Part shown: positions 8,771-16,487 of the stretch, one piece after another
Numbering within the stretch: the first letter of the stretch is position 1
Layout of the letters: each line of letters starts with the position of its first letter
DNA from: Pseudomonadota bacterium
GTDB taxonomy: Bacteria > Pseudomonadota > Alphaproteobacteria > Rhizobiales > Beijerinckiaceae
Direction: 5' to 3'
Length of the DNA stretch: 42,270 nucleotides
NCBI GenBank assembly: GCA_021777915.1
Contig: JAJYCZ010000007.1
Coordinates: forward strand, 1-42,270
Translations under genes and position numbers: made by a program
Notes under the pieces: model-generated
The model's input: the letters and a program-made list of their open reading frames with translations, nothing else
Told to the model about the DNA's origin: nothing
Databases searched by the model: none

Positions 8771-10564
8771 ATGCCCCGTTTGTCCTTTTTGATTTCTCTT
8801 TATGCGCTTTTCATGCTGGACACATCAGTCAGGGCTCAAAACGCAGCGGCGGCATGCCCCCAGGGCGGAAACGCATCCGACCTATATGTCAGCAGTTTTG
8901 GCGCGCGGCCGGATGGGGTCACGGATTCAACCGATGCGATCAGCCGGGCCTTGGCCTGCGCCGTCTCGTCGAAAGTCAGCCCTGTCAACGTGCATTTTGA
9001 CAGCGGCGCCTATCTCGCGAAATGCTCCAATAAATCAAACACAAGTTGCTTCACCCTGATCGGGAGCGCGCAGCGCTCTGCAAAAGGTATAAATATCTCC
9101 GGTCAAGGGAGCAACCTGACAACAATCTTGATCGGAAACCCTGATTCAGGAGGATTTTATATCAAGAACGCCACGTCCGTAAGCATTTCCGGACTCACGA
9201 TTGACTATGTCACCCCGCCATTCGTGCAGGGAAAAATTATTGCCGTAAACGCCGACAGTTTCGACTTCAGCGTTCTGCCGGGCGGGATGCAAGGGATACC
9301 CAAATACCTTTGCCGCGCGTATGGAACGGGACATGACAATGATGATGTAAGTCCCGACAAGGCGTTGGGCATTTTTCCGAGTTCAAGTTACGGCATGGTA
9401 ATGGATTCCAATAATGGAAATAGCGTAAAACATAATGCATTACCTGGCACGGCTGTATTTCTAACCTCATGTTCACTTATAGGCCAGAGTGTATGGAGGA
9501 TAGGAGTTGCACATAAAGTATTATCTTATATTTCCACAGGTGACAATTACGTCCAGATCATCGGTCGAGCCGTTAACAAGTCAGGACTCTGGTTCGACTC
9601 ATCCAAGGACCCTTCCATCACCGATGTGATTATCCGATCTGGAGGCGGACTTGCGACGCTGTTTACCGGCAACGAAGGAACGATCCACTTGAATAAGTTT
9701 CAAGTTCGATTCGCGCCGGACAGCACCCGTTTTCTGACGACAGATGCCGACGCCGTCCATATGCAACACAACTGGGCGAAGCCGATCATCGAGAATTCGT
9801 ATTTTGAAGGCATGGCGGACGACGGAATCAATAACTACGCCGTTGGGCTTGTTGCTTCAGGCGCAAGCCCGGACGGCAAGAGCCTGGAGGTGCGAGCGAC
9901 CCGCCCGGTTCATGTTGGAGACAGCATCGAGGTCCTGTCGGCCAGTGACGGGACCCTGCGGGGATCAGGAACCATCACGTCCGTCGCGGCAGGACGCGAC
10001 AGCGCGCACCTTGCGCTGACGGTAAATCCGGCGATCGCCGGCGTCAGCGCCGATCCTTCCGGCAAGGAGGGCGATGTCGTTTTTGATATTTCGGCGGCTG
10101 GACCTGGAGCCATCATCCAGAACAACACATTCGGACGCCATAGAGGCAGAGACATCGTCGGCCACAGCGCGGACAGCCTCATTGCCAACAACAGATTTTT
10201 GGACGTCAATTGGAACGCAATCCGGCTCACCGCCAGTGTCGGCGCATTTAACGAGGGACCGACAGCGCATGGCGTGACGATCAGCGGCAATCAGATCCAT
10301 GGCGGCGACTTGCCATGGGATGCGCTGATCGTGGGCGGCGGGTTGGTTCCAAACCGCGCCGCGTACGGACCGACGCAACTTTCCATTTTGAACAACACCA
10401 TGTCCAGCTCGGTTGAAAAAGTCGTCGCCGTCAACGCAGCCAATCAATTGGTCATTAAGAACAACAAGCTGTTTTCTTTGTCATGCGCCAATTCGAGGGG
10501 CGTCGACACGGACAACAGCCGCGCTGTCACGGTCTCCGGCAATTCGTGTTCCGGTGGACCGTGA
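8771..10564 (+). CDS. Secreted right-handed parallel beta-helix protein (pectate-lyase-3-like)
   Basis: 597 residues from the ATG at 8771, with GGAGA about 9 bases upstream. A signal peptide (MPRLSFLISLYALFMLDTSVRAQ) gives a secreted or periplasmic product. 'VSSFGARPDGVTDSTDAISRAL' is the opening of the pectate-lyase-3 type beta-helix. Later rungs are rich in Asn and Gly (IIQNNTFGRH, LIANNRFLD, ITISGNQIHGG-like pattern, LSILNNTMSS, LVIKNNKL). Such proteins bind, cut or epimerise polysaccharides, or serve as tail-spike-like folds; catalytic residues cannot be assigned. The segment around 9080-9560 is markedly more AT-rich than the flanks, a sign of transfer. It is the first gene of the glycan island and may process its product outside the cell. 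Confidence 0.8.
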   Translation: MPRLSFLISLYALFMLDTSVRAQNAAAACPQGGNASDLYVSSFGARPDGVTDSTDAISRALACAVSSKVSPVNVHFDSGAYLAKCSNKSNTSCFTLIGSAQRSAKGINISGQGSNLTTILIGNPDSGGFYIKNATSVSISGLTIDYVTPPFVQGKIIAVNADSFDFSVLPGGMQGIPKYLCRAYGTGHDNDDVSPDKALGIFPSSSYGMVMDSNNGNSVKHNALPGTAVFLTSCSLIGQSVWRIGVAHKVLSYISTGDNYVQIIGRAVNKSGLWFDSSKDPSITDVIIRSGGGLATLFTGNEGTIHLNKFQVRFAPDSTRFLTTDADAVHMQHNWAKPIIENSYFEGMADDGINNYAVGLVASGASPDGKSLEVRATRPVHVGDSIEVLSASDGTLRGSGTITSVAAGRDSAHLALTVNPAIAGVSADPSGKEGDVVFDISAAGPGAIIQNNTFGRHRGRDIVGHSADSLIANNRFLDVNWNAIRLTASVGAFNEGPTAHGVTISGNQIHGGDLPWDALIVGGGLVPNRAAYGPTQLSILNNTMSSSVEKVVAVNAANQLVIKNNKLFSLSCANSRGVDTDNSRAVTVSGNSCSGGP

Positions 10565-10645
10565 CATCGCGCGGCGCCGGTTTTAAGCGCGCGCGTTGTG
10601 TTGCTTTTTTTCTCCGCGGCAGCGTAAATAGCGCCCCACTTAGGC

Positions 10646-11569
10646 ATGGAGCCAGGATTGCTCATTGAAGATATTTTGGCGGGGTCAATCGAGACTTTGT
10701 TTTCGATCCCCGAAGGCGTTTGGCCCGAGCAAGGATCAATCTCGCCGGACGGAACCGCGATTGCTGGGAGCGATCAATTTCTTTTCCTTCATGGCGGATC
10801 CAATGACTATTACGCCGCCTATTCTCAGACTCCCGAAGCCGCGCAAAAGGACGTAGCGCCGTGGGTGGCCTTTGTCGACCATTGCGACCGACTCTGTCGC
10901 ATCGCCGGCGCCGATTTCCGCTTCGTGGTGGTTCCCAACAAGGCCTCGGTGCTTTCCGAGCATTACCCGCTGCCCCTCAGGCACCCGATGACGCCGCGGC
11001 TGCGTTTGCTTTCCGAGCAGGTCGGAACCGAGCATCTGCCCCTGATCGACGCCATCCGCGCACATCCTCAGAGAACTGGCTTCTTCCGGCGCAATGACTC
11101 GCATTTCACGGAGCTTGCGAACATCGCAGTGACCGGAATCATCCTCGAAAGCCTCGGTCTGAAGAATGCCGTCGCAGACCTCGAATGCCGCTTCGTCCGG
11201 GTTTCCCACCCCGGAGATCTCGGCGGCAAATTTGCCCAACCCCCGATTGAGTCCGTGGCGCGCCTGATTTTGCCCGAGAATGCCTTCAGTCAAACAATCA
11301 TACAGGAGCCCACCGGTCAGCATACTGGCCTGGACTACGAGACCGAATGCACAAACGCGCCATTCGACAAGAGGCTGCTCGTTTTCGGCAATTCATTCTT
11401 CGAGCGGCCGGTCTCATGGGGAATGGCGCCTTATTTCGTCAGGCTTTTCAGACATCTGCGGTTTCGTTGGGCGACCGGGCCCGTGGAGCAGACCATCCAG
11501 GAATTCAAGCCCGATATTGTCCTCCTCCAGACCTGCGAGCGGTTCTTGTCGTTGGCGCCGGCGACCTGA
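10646..11569 (+). CDS. AlgX/AlgJ-like SGNH-hydrolase-fold protein
   Basis: 307 residues. The core features of AlgX/AlgJ-type O-acetyltransferase domains are visible: 'GSDQFLFLHGG' (about 41-51, the G-x-x-x-W/F-L-F entry strand), 'RFVVVPNKASVL' (92-103), 'FRRNDSHFTELA' (147-158, with the Asp-x-His pair; DSHF in place of the usual DSHW) and 'LLVFGNSFFERP' (244-255, where Ser250 stands at the GDS-type serine position). A closing strand 'FKPDIVLLQTCERFL' follows. Known AlgX/AlgJ proteins act in the periplasm, but no signal peptide is visible here, so cytoplasmic action or a wrong start are both open. It lies 81 bases after the beta-helix gene. It probably acylates sugars; donor and acceptor are unknown. 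Confidence 0.75.
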   Translation: MEPGLLIEDILAGSIETLFSIPEGVWPEQGSISPDGTAIAGSDQFLFLHGGSNDYYAAYSQTPEAAQKDVAPWVAFVDHCDRLCRIAGADFRFVVVPNKASVLSEHYPLPLRHPMTPRLRLLSEQVGTEHLPLIDAIRAHPQRTGFFRRNDSHFTELANIAVTGIILESLGLKNAVADLECRFVRVSHPGDLGGKFAQPPIESVARLILPENAFSQTIIQEPTGQHTGLDYETECTNAPFDKRLLVFGNSFFERPVSWGMAPYFVRLFRHLRFRWATGPVEQTIQEFKPDIVLLQTCERFLSLAPAT

Positions 11570-11720
11570 TGCCCGTGTCGGCGTGCCCACGCCGGATTTT
11601 TCGCGACAGCCCTGCTCCGCGATCGCCAGTGGCCAAGTCGGAAAGACCGGGAAACATCAATCAGCGAACAGAGGCTACGCCTCGCCCAACTCTCGAAATT
11701 TCGTATAACTACAACTTCAG

Positions 11721-12572
11721 TCAGAGCAACCCCTCAAATTTATTTGGGATGAGAACATTGACCGCTTCCATGGTGTGTTTTGAATCAAAAGTCTGGGAAC
11801 GTTCATTATAAATTATGCTAGTTCGGAACGCCTCGTTGAAGGACTCTCGATACATAACCTTTTCACCGGAGTCGGTTGGTTTGAGCGACCAGCTTTTATG
11901 ATATTGCCGCAATTGCTGCTCGGGCGTCTCATAATATGAACGAATAAAATCGTCGGCGATAATCTTTGTCGCCACGACCTTGTTCCAGTCCAGTTGCCAC
12001 TGCAGGTCGGCCCTTTTCAGATGGAAAAGGAAGACACCGTCAAATACGGGAAGGCGGTCGCAGTGATGAAAGCCACGATTCCAGCGAAGCGGCTCGGAGG
12101 TAATGCTCGTCTTGTTCATTGCCGTTGCAGCCATGGCGTATTTTCGCTGCCTGACGAGTATCTTTTCATTGACGTCGAGCGCCGGTTCCTCATCATGCTG
12201 AAACACTTCGAAGCCACGCGACGTCACATAAGGCTGTTCCAACCTGTCAATGTAGCCTCGGAGATCGCGATATATTTCTGGCTCCGCAACAAGAAACTCG
12301 TCGCAATCAACCCTGATGACAAACCTATTGTCTGCCAAAAGCCTGGCGACAAGTGCGGTAATCGCTCGCAAGCGATCGTTGTCGTCGTAGGCCGACGAAA
12401 TTTCCGTGACGGAACCTAGTTTGAACTTACCGAAATCGTGAGCCTTGCCACTGATGGTCACCACATGCAAGTTTTTCTCACCAAACTGAGCGCCATAATA
12501 ATTGTACCAAAGAGGGAAAAAGAAATCCGGAGACAGCGCATCCGTTACTACGGCCACCTTACGATTAGGCAT
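11721..12572 (-). CDS. Glycosyltransferase 2-like protein (Glyco_tranf_2_4 type)
   Basis: 283 residues, ATG at 12572. The N-terminus 'KVAVVTDALSPDFFFPLWYNYYGAQFG' and the metal-binding motif in 'FVIRVDCDEFLV' (about 84-95) are typical of the GT2-like family that handles 'where and who' sugar transfer in surface glycan loci. 'HLKRADLQWQLDWNK' further on also fits. No membrane segments or signal peptide are visible, so it is probably cytoplasmic or membrane-associated. The gene is convergent with the AlgX-like gene, 151 bases apart, and divergent from the methyltransferase at 12870. Its composition is more AT-rich than the efflux operon. Donor and acceptor sugars are unknown. Confidence 0.7.
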   Translation of the reverse strand: MPNRKVAVVTDALSPDFFFPLWYNYYGAQFGEKNLHVVTISGKAHDFGKFKLGSVTEISSAYDDNDRLRAITALVARLLADNRFVIRVDCDEFLVAEPEIYRDLRGYIDRLEQPYVTSRGFEVFQHDEEPALDVNEKILVRQRKYAMAATAMNKTSITSEPLRWNRGFHHCDRLPVFDGVFLFHLKRADLQWQLDWNKVVATKIIADDFIRSYYETPEQQLRQYHKSWSLKPTDSGEKVMYRESFNEAFRTSIIYNERSQTFDSKHTMEAVNVLIPNKFEGLL

Positions 12573-12869
12573 ATCGGACCCCAGTTCATAACCCGGATAT
12601 AAGCAATAAACTACCGAGTGTCAAAGTTCCATCGCACGAACGACAATCCATTCCGCGGTTGCAGCCTGTGCGCTCAGACCATTATCGGGAACGAAGACCG
12701 ATCGCACCAGACGTGCGGCGCGACAAAAGCATAAACCCGCGTCGGATGTCAAAAGGCGGCGTGCTTCAAAAATTGAGTTGCCACATAACCAAAACCCAGC
12801 GATTGTGACATTTGATCACGGATCACGGATCGTTGCTCAGTATTAGCGTTGTAGGGAAGGTCGGGTGCA
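12573..12869. other. Divergent intergenic region
   Basis: Nearly 300 bases between divergent genes. A short tandem repeat GATCACG-GATCACG-GATCG sits at 12814-12832, just upstream of the methyltransferase. On the minus strand a frame ending near 12622 reads ...VRSVFVPDNG...EWIVVRAMEL before a stop; it could be the tail of a lost gene, but I recognise nothing in it. Confidence 0.3.
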
Positions 12870-13451
12870 ATGTCGCATTTGGTAGCTCTTGACGAGGCGC
12901 GTCCTGATTTAGGCGGCAATTTCCGCGGGGGAGACAACACGGCATTTACGCCAGTTCTCTGGCGATATTTGGTCGAAAGATATGGGATTCGGTCCGTGCT
13001 GGATGTTGGCTGCGGTGAGGGTTACGCCGTCGCCTTTTTCGATCGTTTGGGCTTGCACAGTCACGGAATCGACGGATTGCTCGCCAACGTCGAGCGAGCG
13101 ATCGTGCCGATAGCTCACCACGATTTGACCGCCGGCCCGTACCGTATGCCCGTTGACCTCGTGGTGAGCATCGAAGTCGCGGAACATATTTCCGAAGAAC
13201 ACGTGGATAATTACCTCGATACACTCGCCAATGGCCGCGTCGTCTGCATGACTGCAGCGCCTCCGCACCAGGACGGGCACCATCATGTGAACTGCCAACC
13301 TTCCGAATATTGGATCGCCCATCTGGAAAAGCGTGGCTATTTGTTTTCGCACGAAAACGAAGCCTATCGGAAGGTTTGCCAAACCGAAGTTGGATTCAAA
13401 TATTTTTCAATGTCAGGCTTGATATTTCATCGCGCGTCCGCTGGGGCGTAG
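12870..13451 (+). CDS. SAM-dependent methyltransferase (class I)
   Basis: 193 residues. 'SVLDVGCGEGYAVAFF' (about 42-57) is motif I, the SAM-binding glycine loop. 'GLHSHGIDGL' supplies the acidic residue after strand 2. 'VDLVVSIEVAEHISEEHVDNYL' is the motif typical of UbiG/Methyltransf_11-type enzymes. The later 'HHHVNCQPSEYWIAHLEKRGY' resembles small-molecule or sugar methyltransferases of polysaccharide loci. GGAAGG lies about 10 bases upstream. The next gene, the sulfotransferase fusion, starts 146 bases downstream on the same strand. A glycan substrate is inferred from context only. Confidence 0.8.
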   Translation: MSHLVALDEARPDLGGNFRGGDNTAFTPVLWRYLVERYGIRSVLDVGCGEGYAVAFFDRLGLHSHGIDGLLANVERAIVPIAHHDLTAGPYRMPVDLVVSIEVAEHISEEHVDNYLDTLANGRVVCMTAAPPHQDGHHHVNCQPSEYWIAHLEKRGYLFSHENEAYRKVCQTEVGFKYFSMSGLIFHRASAGA

Positions 13452-13562
13452 GCCTCTCAACAGCCCTATAGCTCCCAAACGTAGTTGGGCAGGTGTATAA
13501 ATCGATGCCAATCTGCGCTTCGTCGCGCTGGTGCGAGGCGCGGCACATCGTAGGGTTGACAA

Positions 13563-13601
13563 ATGAAGTTGAAATTGCTGCGCCAGGCCGCTCATAAATG
13601 A
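13563..13601 (+). CDS. Possible 12-codon leader peptide before sulfotransferase fusion
   Basis: ATG at 13563 opens a 12-residue frame (MKLKLLRQAAHK) whose TGA overlaps the ATG of the next gene in an ATGA junction at 13598-13601. A TAGGG lies about 8 bases upstream. The downstream start lacks a good ribosome-binding site of its own, so re-initiation after this short frame is possible. It could equally be chance. Confidence 0.25.
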   Translation: MKLKLLRQAAHK

Positions 13602-15316
13602 TCAATCGGCCCAACCTGTTCATCGTCGGCGCCATGAAATGCGGCACCACGATCATGTGCGATTTTCTGGCGCAGCATCCGGATGTCGCCATCGCGCCCA
13701 CCAAGGAAATCCATTATTTCTCCCTTGAAATCGACAAGGGCGAGGAATGGTATCTGCAACAGTTCAAGCAGGACAAGAAAGTCAGATATACCGTCGACGC
13801 CAGTCCGACCTATTTCGACACATGCAATTCCGTCCTGATTCCCAAACTCATCAAGTCGTTCAGCCCTGAATGCAAAGTGATGATCCTGATCCGCGATCCG
13901 GTGGAGCGCCTGATCTCGCATTTCAATCACCTGCAGAAGATCGACCGGGACCCGCGGGTGATTGGAAAATCGCTTCAGGCGTTCCTCGACCGGGATTGGC
14001 CGATGGTCGAAGCCGGCCTGAGCCATGACGAAGACGTGCTCGCGGAATTGCTAACCTTTTCCGCTTATTACAGAAAAATCTGCCTGTTCGCGGCAATGAT
14101 CGGGCCCGCAAACGTCCTTCTGATTCACAACGACGACCTGCGCCGTGACGGTCAAGCGGTCATGGACAGGGTTTTCGACTTCCTCGCCGTGCCGCGGATT
14201 GAATCTGAATTGTTCGGCAAGCAGGACTATCTGGGGCCGACATCGCGCAGCCTGGTGTCGTCCGAGCAGGAAATCCGCCTCTACCGGCTCTTCGGATATG
14301 ATTATATCAAGAGTTGCGAGAGCGGCGTCCATCTCTATTCCGCCGGTCCCGGCAAGCGACAGGCCAACCAGCCGGTCGGCGCCATCTACAATGATGTCGC
14401 GGTCGGCGAGGATGGCTGGCTGTTCCTGGTCGCCGGCAGCAACAGCGTTCTGGATTTCCTGCTTGAAGAGGAGGCCAATAGCTACCCGCTGATCGACCGC
14501 TGGGTGGAGCGCGTGCGAACGCGCGTCGACAGGCTCGCGGCGCTGGGCGCGGAATTCATCCAGATCTTCATTCCGGAGAAACTTTCGGTTTATAGCCACA
14601 AGTTGCCCTGGCGCATCGATCGGCGGCGGAGTCCGGGGTACCTGTTCGCCCAGCGCTGTCCGCATGATTTGCACCCGCACACGATCAATCTGTTCAACAT
14701 TTTCGTCAGCGAATGTGACCACGACCCACTGTTCTTCAAGACGGATTCCCATTGGAATCACGCCGGCGTGTTCCTGGCGTATCAAATGCTTTGCTTGGCG
14801 CTTGGCATTGAATTTGATCGCGAACTGCTGGAGCGGCCTTCGCAAGCCGGAAAGCTGGTTCTCGATCTCGCCGCCAAGCTCCCAACGCCTCCGGCCGAGG
14901 AATGCTCCTTTTTCCAGTTCGTCAAGAACGCCAGACTGGTCGAGGAGGGAGAACTGGTGAAGTTCAAGCGCAAGACCGGCCGGCTGAACGACGCCACGCT
15001 GCACGTCGGTTCCTTTGTGCGCTATGAAAATCCGTCGGCGCCGTTAAAAAAACGCGCGGTTTTGTTTGGCGACTCGTTCAGTGAATACCGCGAACATCTC
15101 CTGACCGGCCTGCTGGCGGAAACCTTCTCGGAATTTGCGTTTATCTGGTCCACCAGTCTCGATTATGGCTTCATCGAAACTTACAAACCCGATCTCGTCA
15201 TCAGCGCGATGACGGAGCGATTCATGCGCAACATTCCGGACGATTCTTTCGACCTCGGCCGTTATGTCGAAGGCATCATGAGCAACTTGCAGGACCACGC
15301 GCCCAAGGAGGCGTGA
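13598..15316 (+). CDS. Sulfotransferase fused to AlgX/AlgJ-like SGNH domain
   Basis: 572 residues, two domains. Residues 1 to ~205 are a sulfotransferase: 'LFIVGAMKCGTTIMCDFL' (7-24) is the 5'-phosphosulfate loop that binds PAPS, 'KEIHYFS' follows, and 'ILIRDPVERLISHFNH' (96-111) is the 3'-phosphate loop. Residues ~255-550 match AlgX/AlgJ-type SGNH domains: 'VGEDGWLFLVAG' (269-280), 'FIPEKLSVYSHKLPW' (324-338), 'FKTDSHWNHAG' (380-390) with the Asp-His pair, 'AVLFGDSFSEY' (487-497) with the nucleophile serine at ~493, and 'YKPDLVISAMTERFM'. There is no signal peptide, which suits the cytoplasmic donor PAPS but is unusual for the SGNH half. The enzyme may sulfate and acylate the same sugar. It shows similarity in its second half to the 307-residue protein at 10646. 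Confidence 0.85.
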   Translation: MINRPNLFIVGAMKCGTTIMCDFLAQHPDVAIAPTKEIHYFSLEIDKGEEWYLQQFKQDKKVRYTVDASPTYFDTCNSVLIPKLIKSFSPECKVMILIRDPVERLISHFNHLQKIDRDPRVIGKSLQAFLDRDWPMVEAGLSHDEDVLAELLTFSAYYRKICLFAAMIGPANVLLIHNDDLRRDGQAVMDRVFDFLAVPRIESELFGKQDYLGPTSRSLVSSEQEIRLYRLFGYDYIKSCESGVHLYSAGPGKRQANQPVGAIYNDVAVGEDGWLFLVAGSNSVLDFLLEEEANSYPLIDRWVERVRTRVDRLAALGAEFIQIFIPEKLSVYSHKLPWRIDRRRSPGYLFAQRCPHDLHPHTINLFNIFVSECDHDPLFFKTDSHWNHAGVFLAYQMLCLALGIEFDRELLERPSQAGKLVLDLAAKLPTPPAEECSFFQFVKNARLVEEGELVKFKRKTGRLNDATLHVGSFVRYENPSAPLKKRAVLFGDSFSEYREHLLTGLLAETFSEFAFIWSTSLDYGFIETYKPDLVISAMTERFMRNIPDDSFDLGRYVEGIMSNLQDHAPKEA

Positions 15317-15793
15317 CCGTGCGGGATCGTGCCGGGAGATCCCAACAGCGCGCGATCATCGTCGTCAGTTCGCGCCGCTTCGGCGCTCGCCAAGGCCGCC
15401 TCGCCCATGCCAGGCGCCCGTCCGCCTGAAAATCATCGCCTCGCGCCGGCGCGGCTTGCAAAATGCGGATTCGATCTTGACCGCGCGCCGCGCCCAAGGC
15501 CAAAAAAAATGTTGTCCGGCAAACCCTTGACCTGCGCTCTCGTCGGCTCCAATCTTGGGTTGCCGAGGCGCGGCCCTTTGGGCTATGTGATGCCGGAAGA
15601 GGCTGCCGATGCGCAAAAAAGATGCGACCCCTGTCCTGCGGATCGGCGGCGCCCGTGCTATTGTCGCCGCCAGCGGCAAGGCCGGCGTTGCCGAAGTCGC
15701 GATCGGATCAGGTCGCTGCGGCGTGGGCGCGCCGCACACCGTTGCGCGTCTCGCCGGGCTTCGCTCGGAAGCGGATTTATTGGAGGTGTCCAA
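15317..15793 (+). other. Gap upstream of repeat protein
   Basis: About 477 bases. A 6-bp inverted repeat (GGGATC 15323-15328, GATCCC 15338-15343) right after the fusion gene could be a weak terminator. The long frame running through the gap into the next gene is Arg/Ala-rich and looks non-coding. A 62-codon candidate frame at 15609-15797 is listed separately. Confidence 0.4.
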
Positions 15794-15797
15794 ATGA
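15609..15797 (+). CDS. Candidate small protein overlapping the repeat-protein start
   Basis: 62 residues (MRKKDATPVLRIGG...). GGAAGAGG lies about 7 bases upstream of the ATG, and the TGA overlaps the next gene's ATG in an ATGA junction, the layout of translationally coupled genes. No motif or membrane segment is visible and I do not recognise it. It is Gly/Ala-rich, which also happens by chance in this GC-rich DNA. Confidence 0.3.
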   Translation: MRKKDATPVLRIGGARAIVAASGKAGVAEVAIGSGRCGVGAPHTVARLAGLRSEADLLEVSK

Positions 15798-16267
15798 TTG
15801 AGAACGAAGTCTATATGCCTGATTTTGAGGACATCAGAAAATCGGCGCGCTTGTCCGGCGACGCGTTGAACCAGGACACCGTCACCATTCCGACAAAACT
15901 GTTCAAATTCCTTTTGAGTATTCAGGTGGAGCGCATCCCGTTCGATGAGGCGGCGTACCGCAGGACCAATTCGGACCTCGCCGCGGCGGAGCGGAGCGGC
16001 GATATCGAATCGTTGCACCACCATTTTGTCGGCACGGGCTGGTTCGAGGGCCGATCCCCCGGAGAATATCAAATCGATGAAGCCTGGTATGCGATGAACT
16101 ATCGAGACCTAGCCATCGCATTGCGGCGCGGCATGATCAAAGATCTGAAGCAACACTTCAACGAGTCCGGACGCGGCGAAGGACGGGTCGGGAGCGCCGA
16201 ACAGTCCAAGTGGAAAGAGCGTTGGGAAAGCGTGCTGGGTAAAGAGCCGGCGCGAGCCGGAGCCTGA
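15794..16267 (+). CDS. Small stand-alone tandem-repeat protein of glycan locus
   Basis: 157 residues from the ATG at 15794, chosen because of the strong TGGAGGTG site about 6 bases upstream; the frame is open further up but that part looks non-coding. The body is two copies of a ~37-residue repeat: 'PFDEAAYRRTNSDLAAAE...HHHFVGTGWFEGRSP' (about 49-89) and 'QIDEAWYAMNYRDLAIAL...QHFNESGRGEGR' (93-131). The same aromatic-rich unit (F-D-x-x-x-Y, N-x-D-L, H-[YF]-x-x-x-G, EGR) occurs in the two giant glycosyltransferases of this island. Here it stands alone with no catalytic domain. It may be an adaptor or a glycan-binding module; function unknown. Confidence 0.7.
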   Translation: MIENEVYMPDFEDIRKSARLSGDALNQDTVTIPTKLFKFLLSIQVERIPFDEAAYRRTNSDLAAAERSGDIESLHHHFVGTGWFEGRSPGEYQIDEAWYAMNYRDLAIALRRGMIKDLKQHFNESGRGEGRVGSAEQSKWKERWESVLGKEPARAGA

Positions 16268-16299
16268 TTTCGGCACAGTCGATCACGCAAACCATCGGC

Positions 16300-16321
16300 G
16301 CGGCTTGTTTTTTCAAGCCGC
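16300..16321. terminator. Hairpin between convergent genes, possible terminator
   Basis: GCGGCTTG (16300-16307), a TTTTTT loop, then CAAGCCGC (16314-16321): a perfect 8-bp stem between the stops of the repeat protein and the giant glycosyltransferase. No T-run follows on either strand, so terminator function is uncertain. Confidence 0.4.
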
Positions 16322-16487
16322 CGGAATTCGCCAGCCTATGTGCGTTCTGACAGGCGGCTGACACGAGGCCTAGGCGACGCCTCGGGCCTCATCGTTCGCC
16401 CGAGTCGACGTCCGACGGAAGTCTTTTCGAACCCCACGATTGTTTCTGTTTTCTGGCCGCGATGGCGCCGGCGCCGGAATTGTCCGG

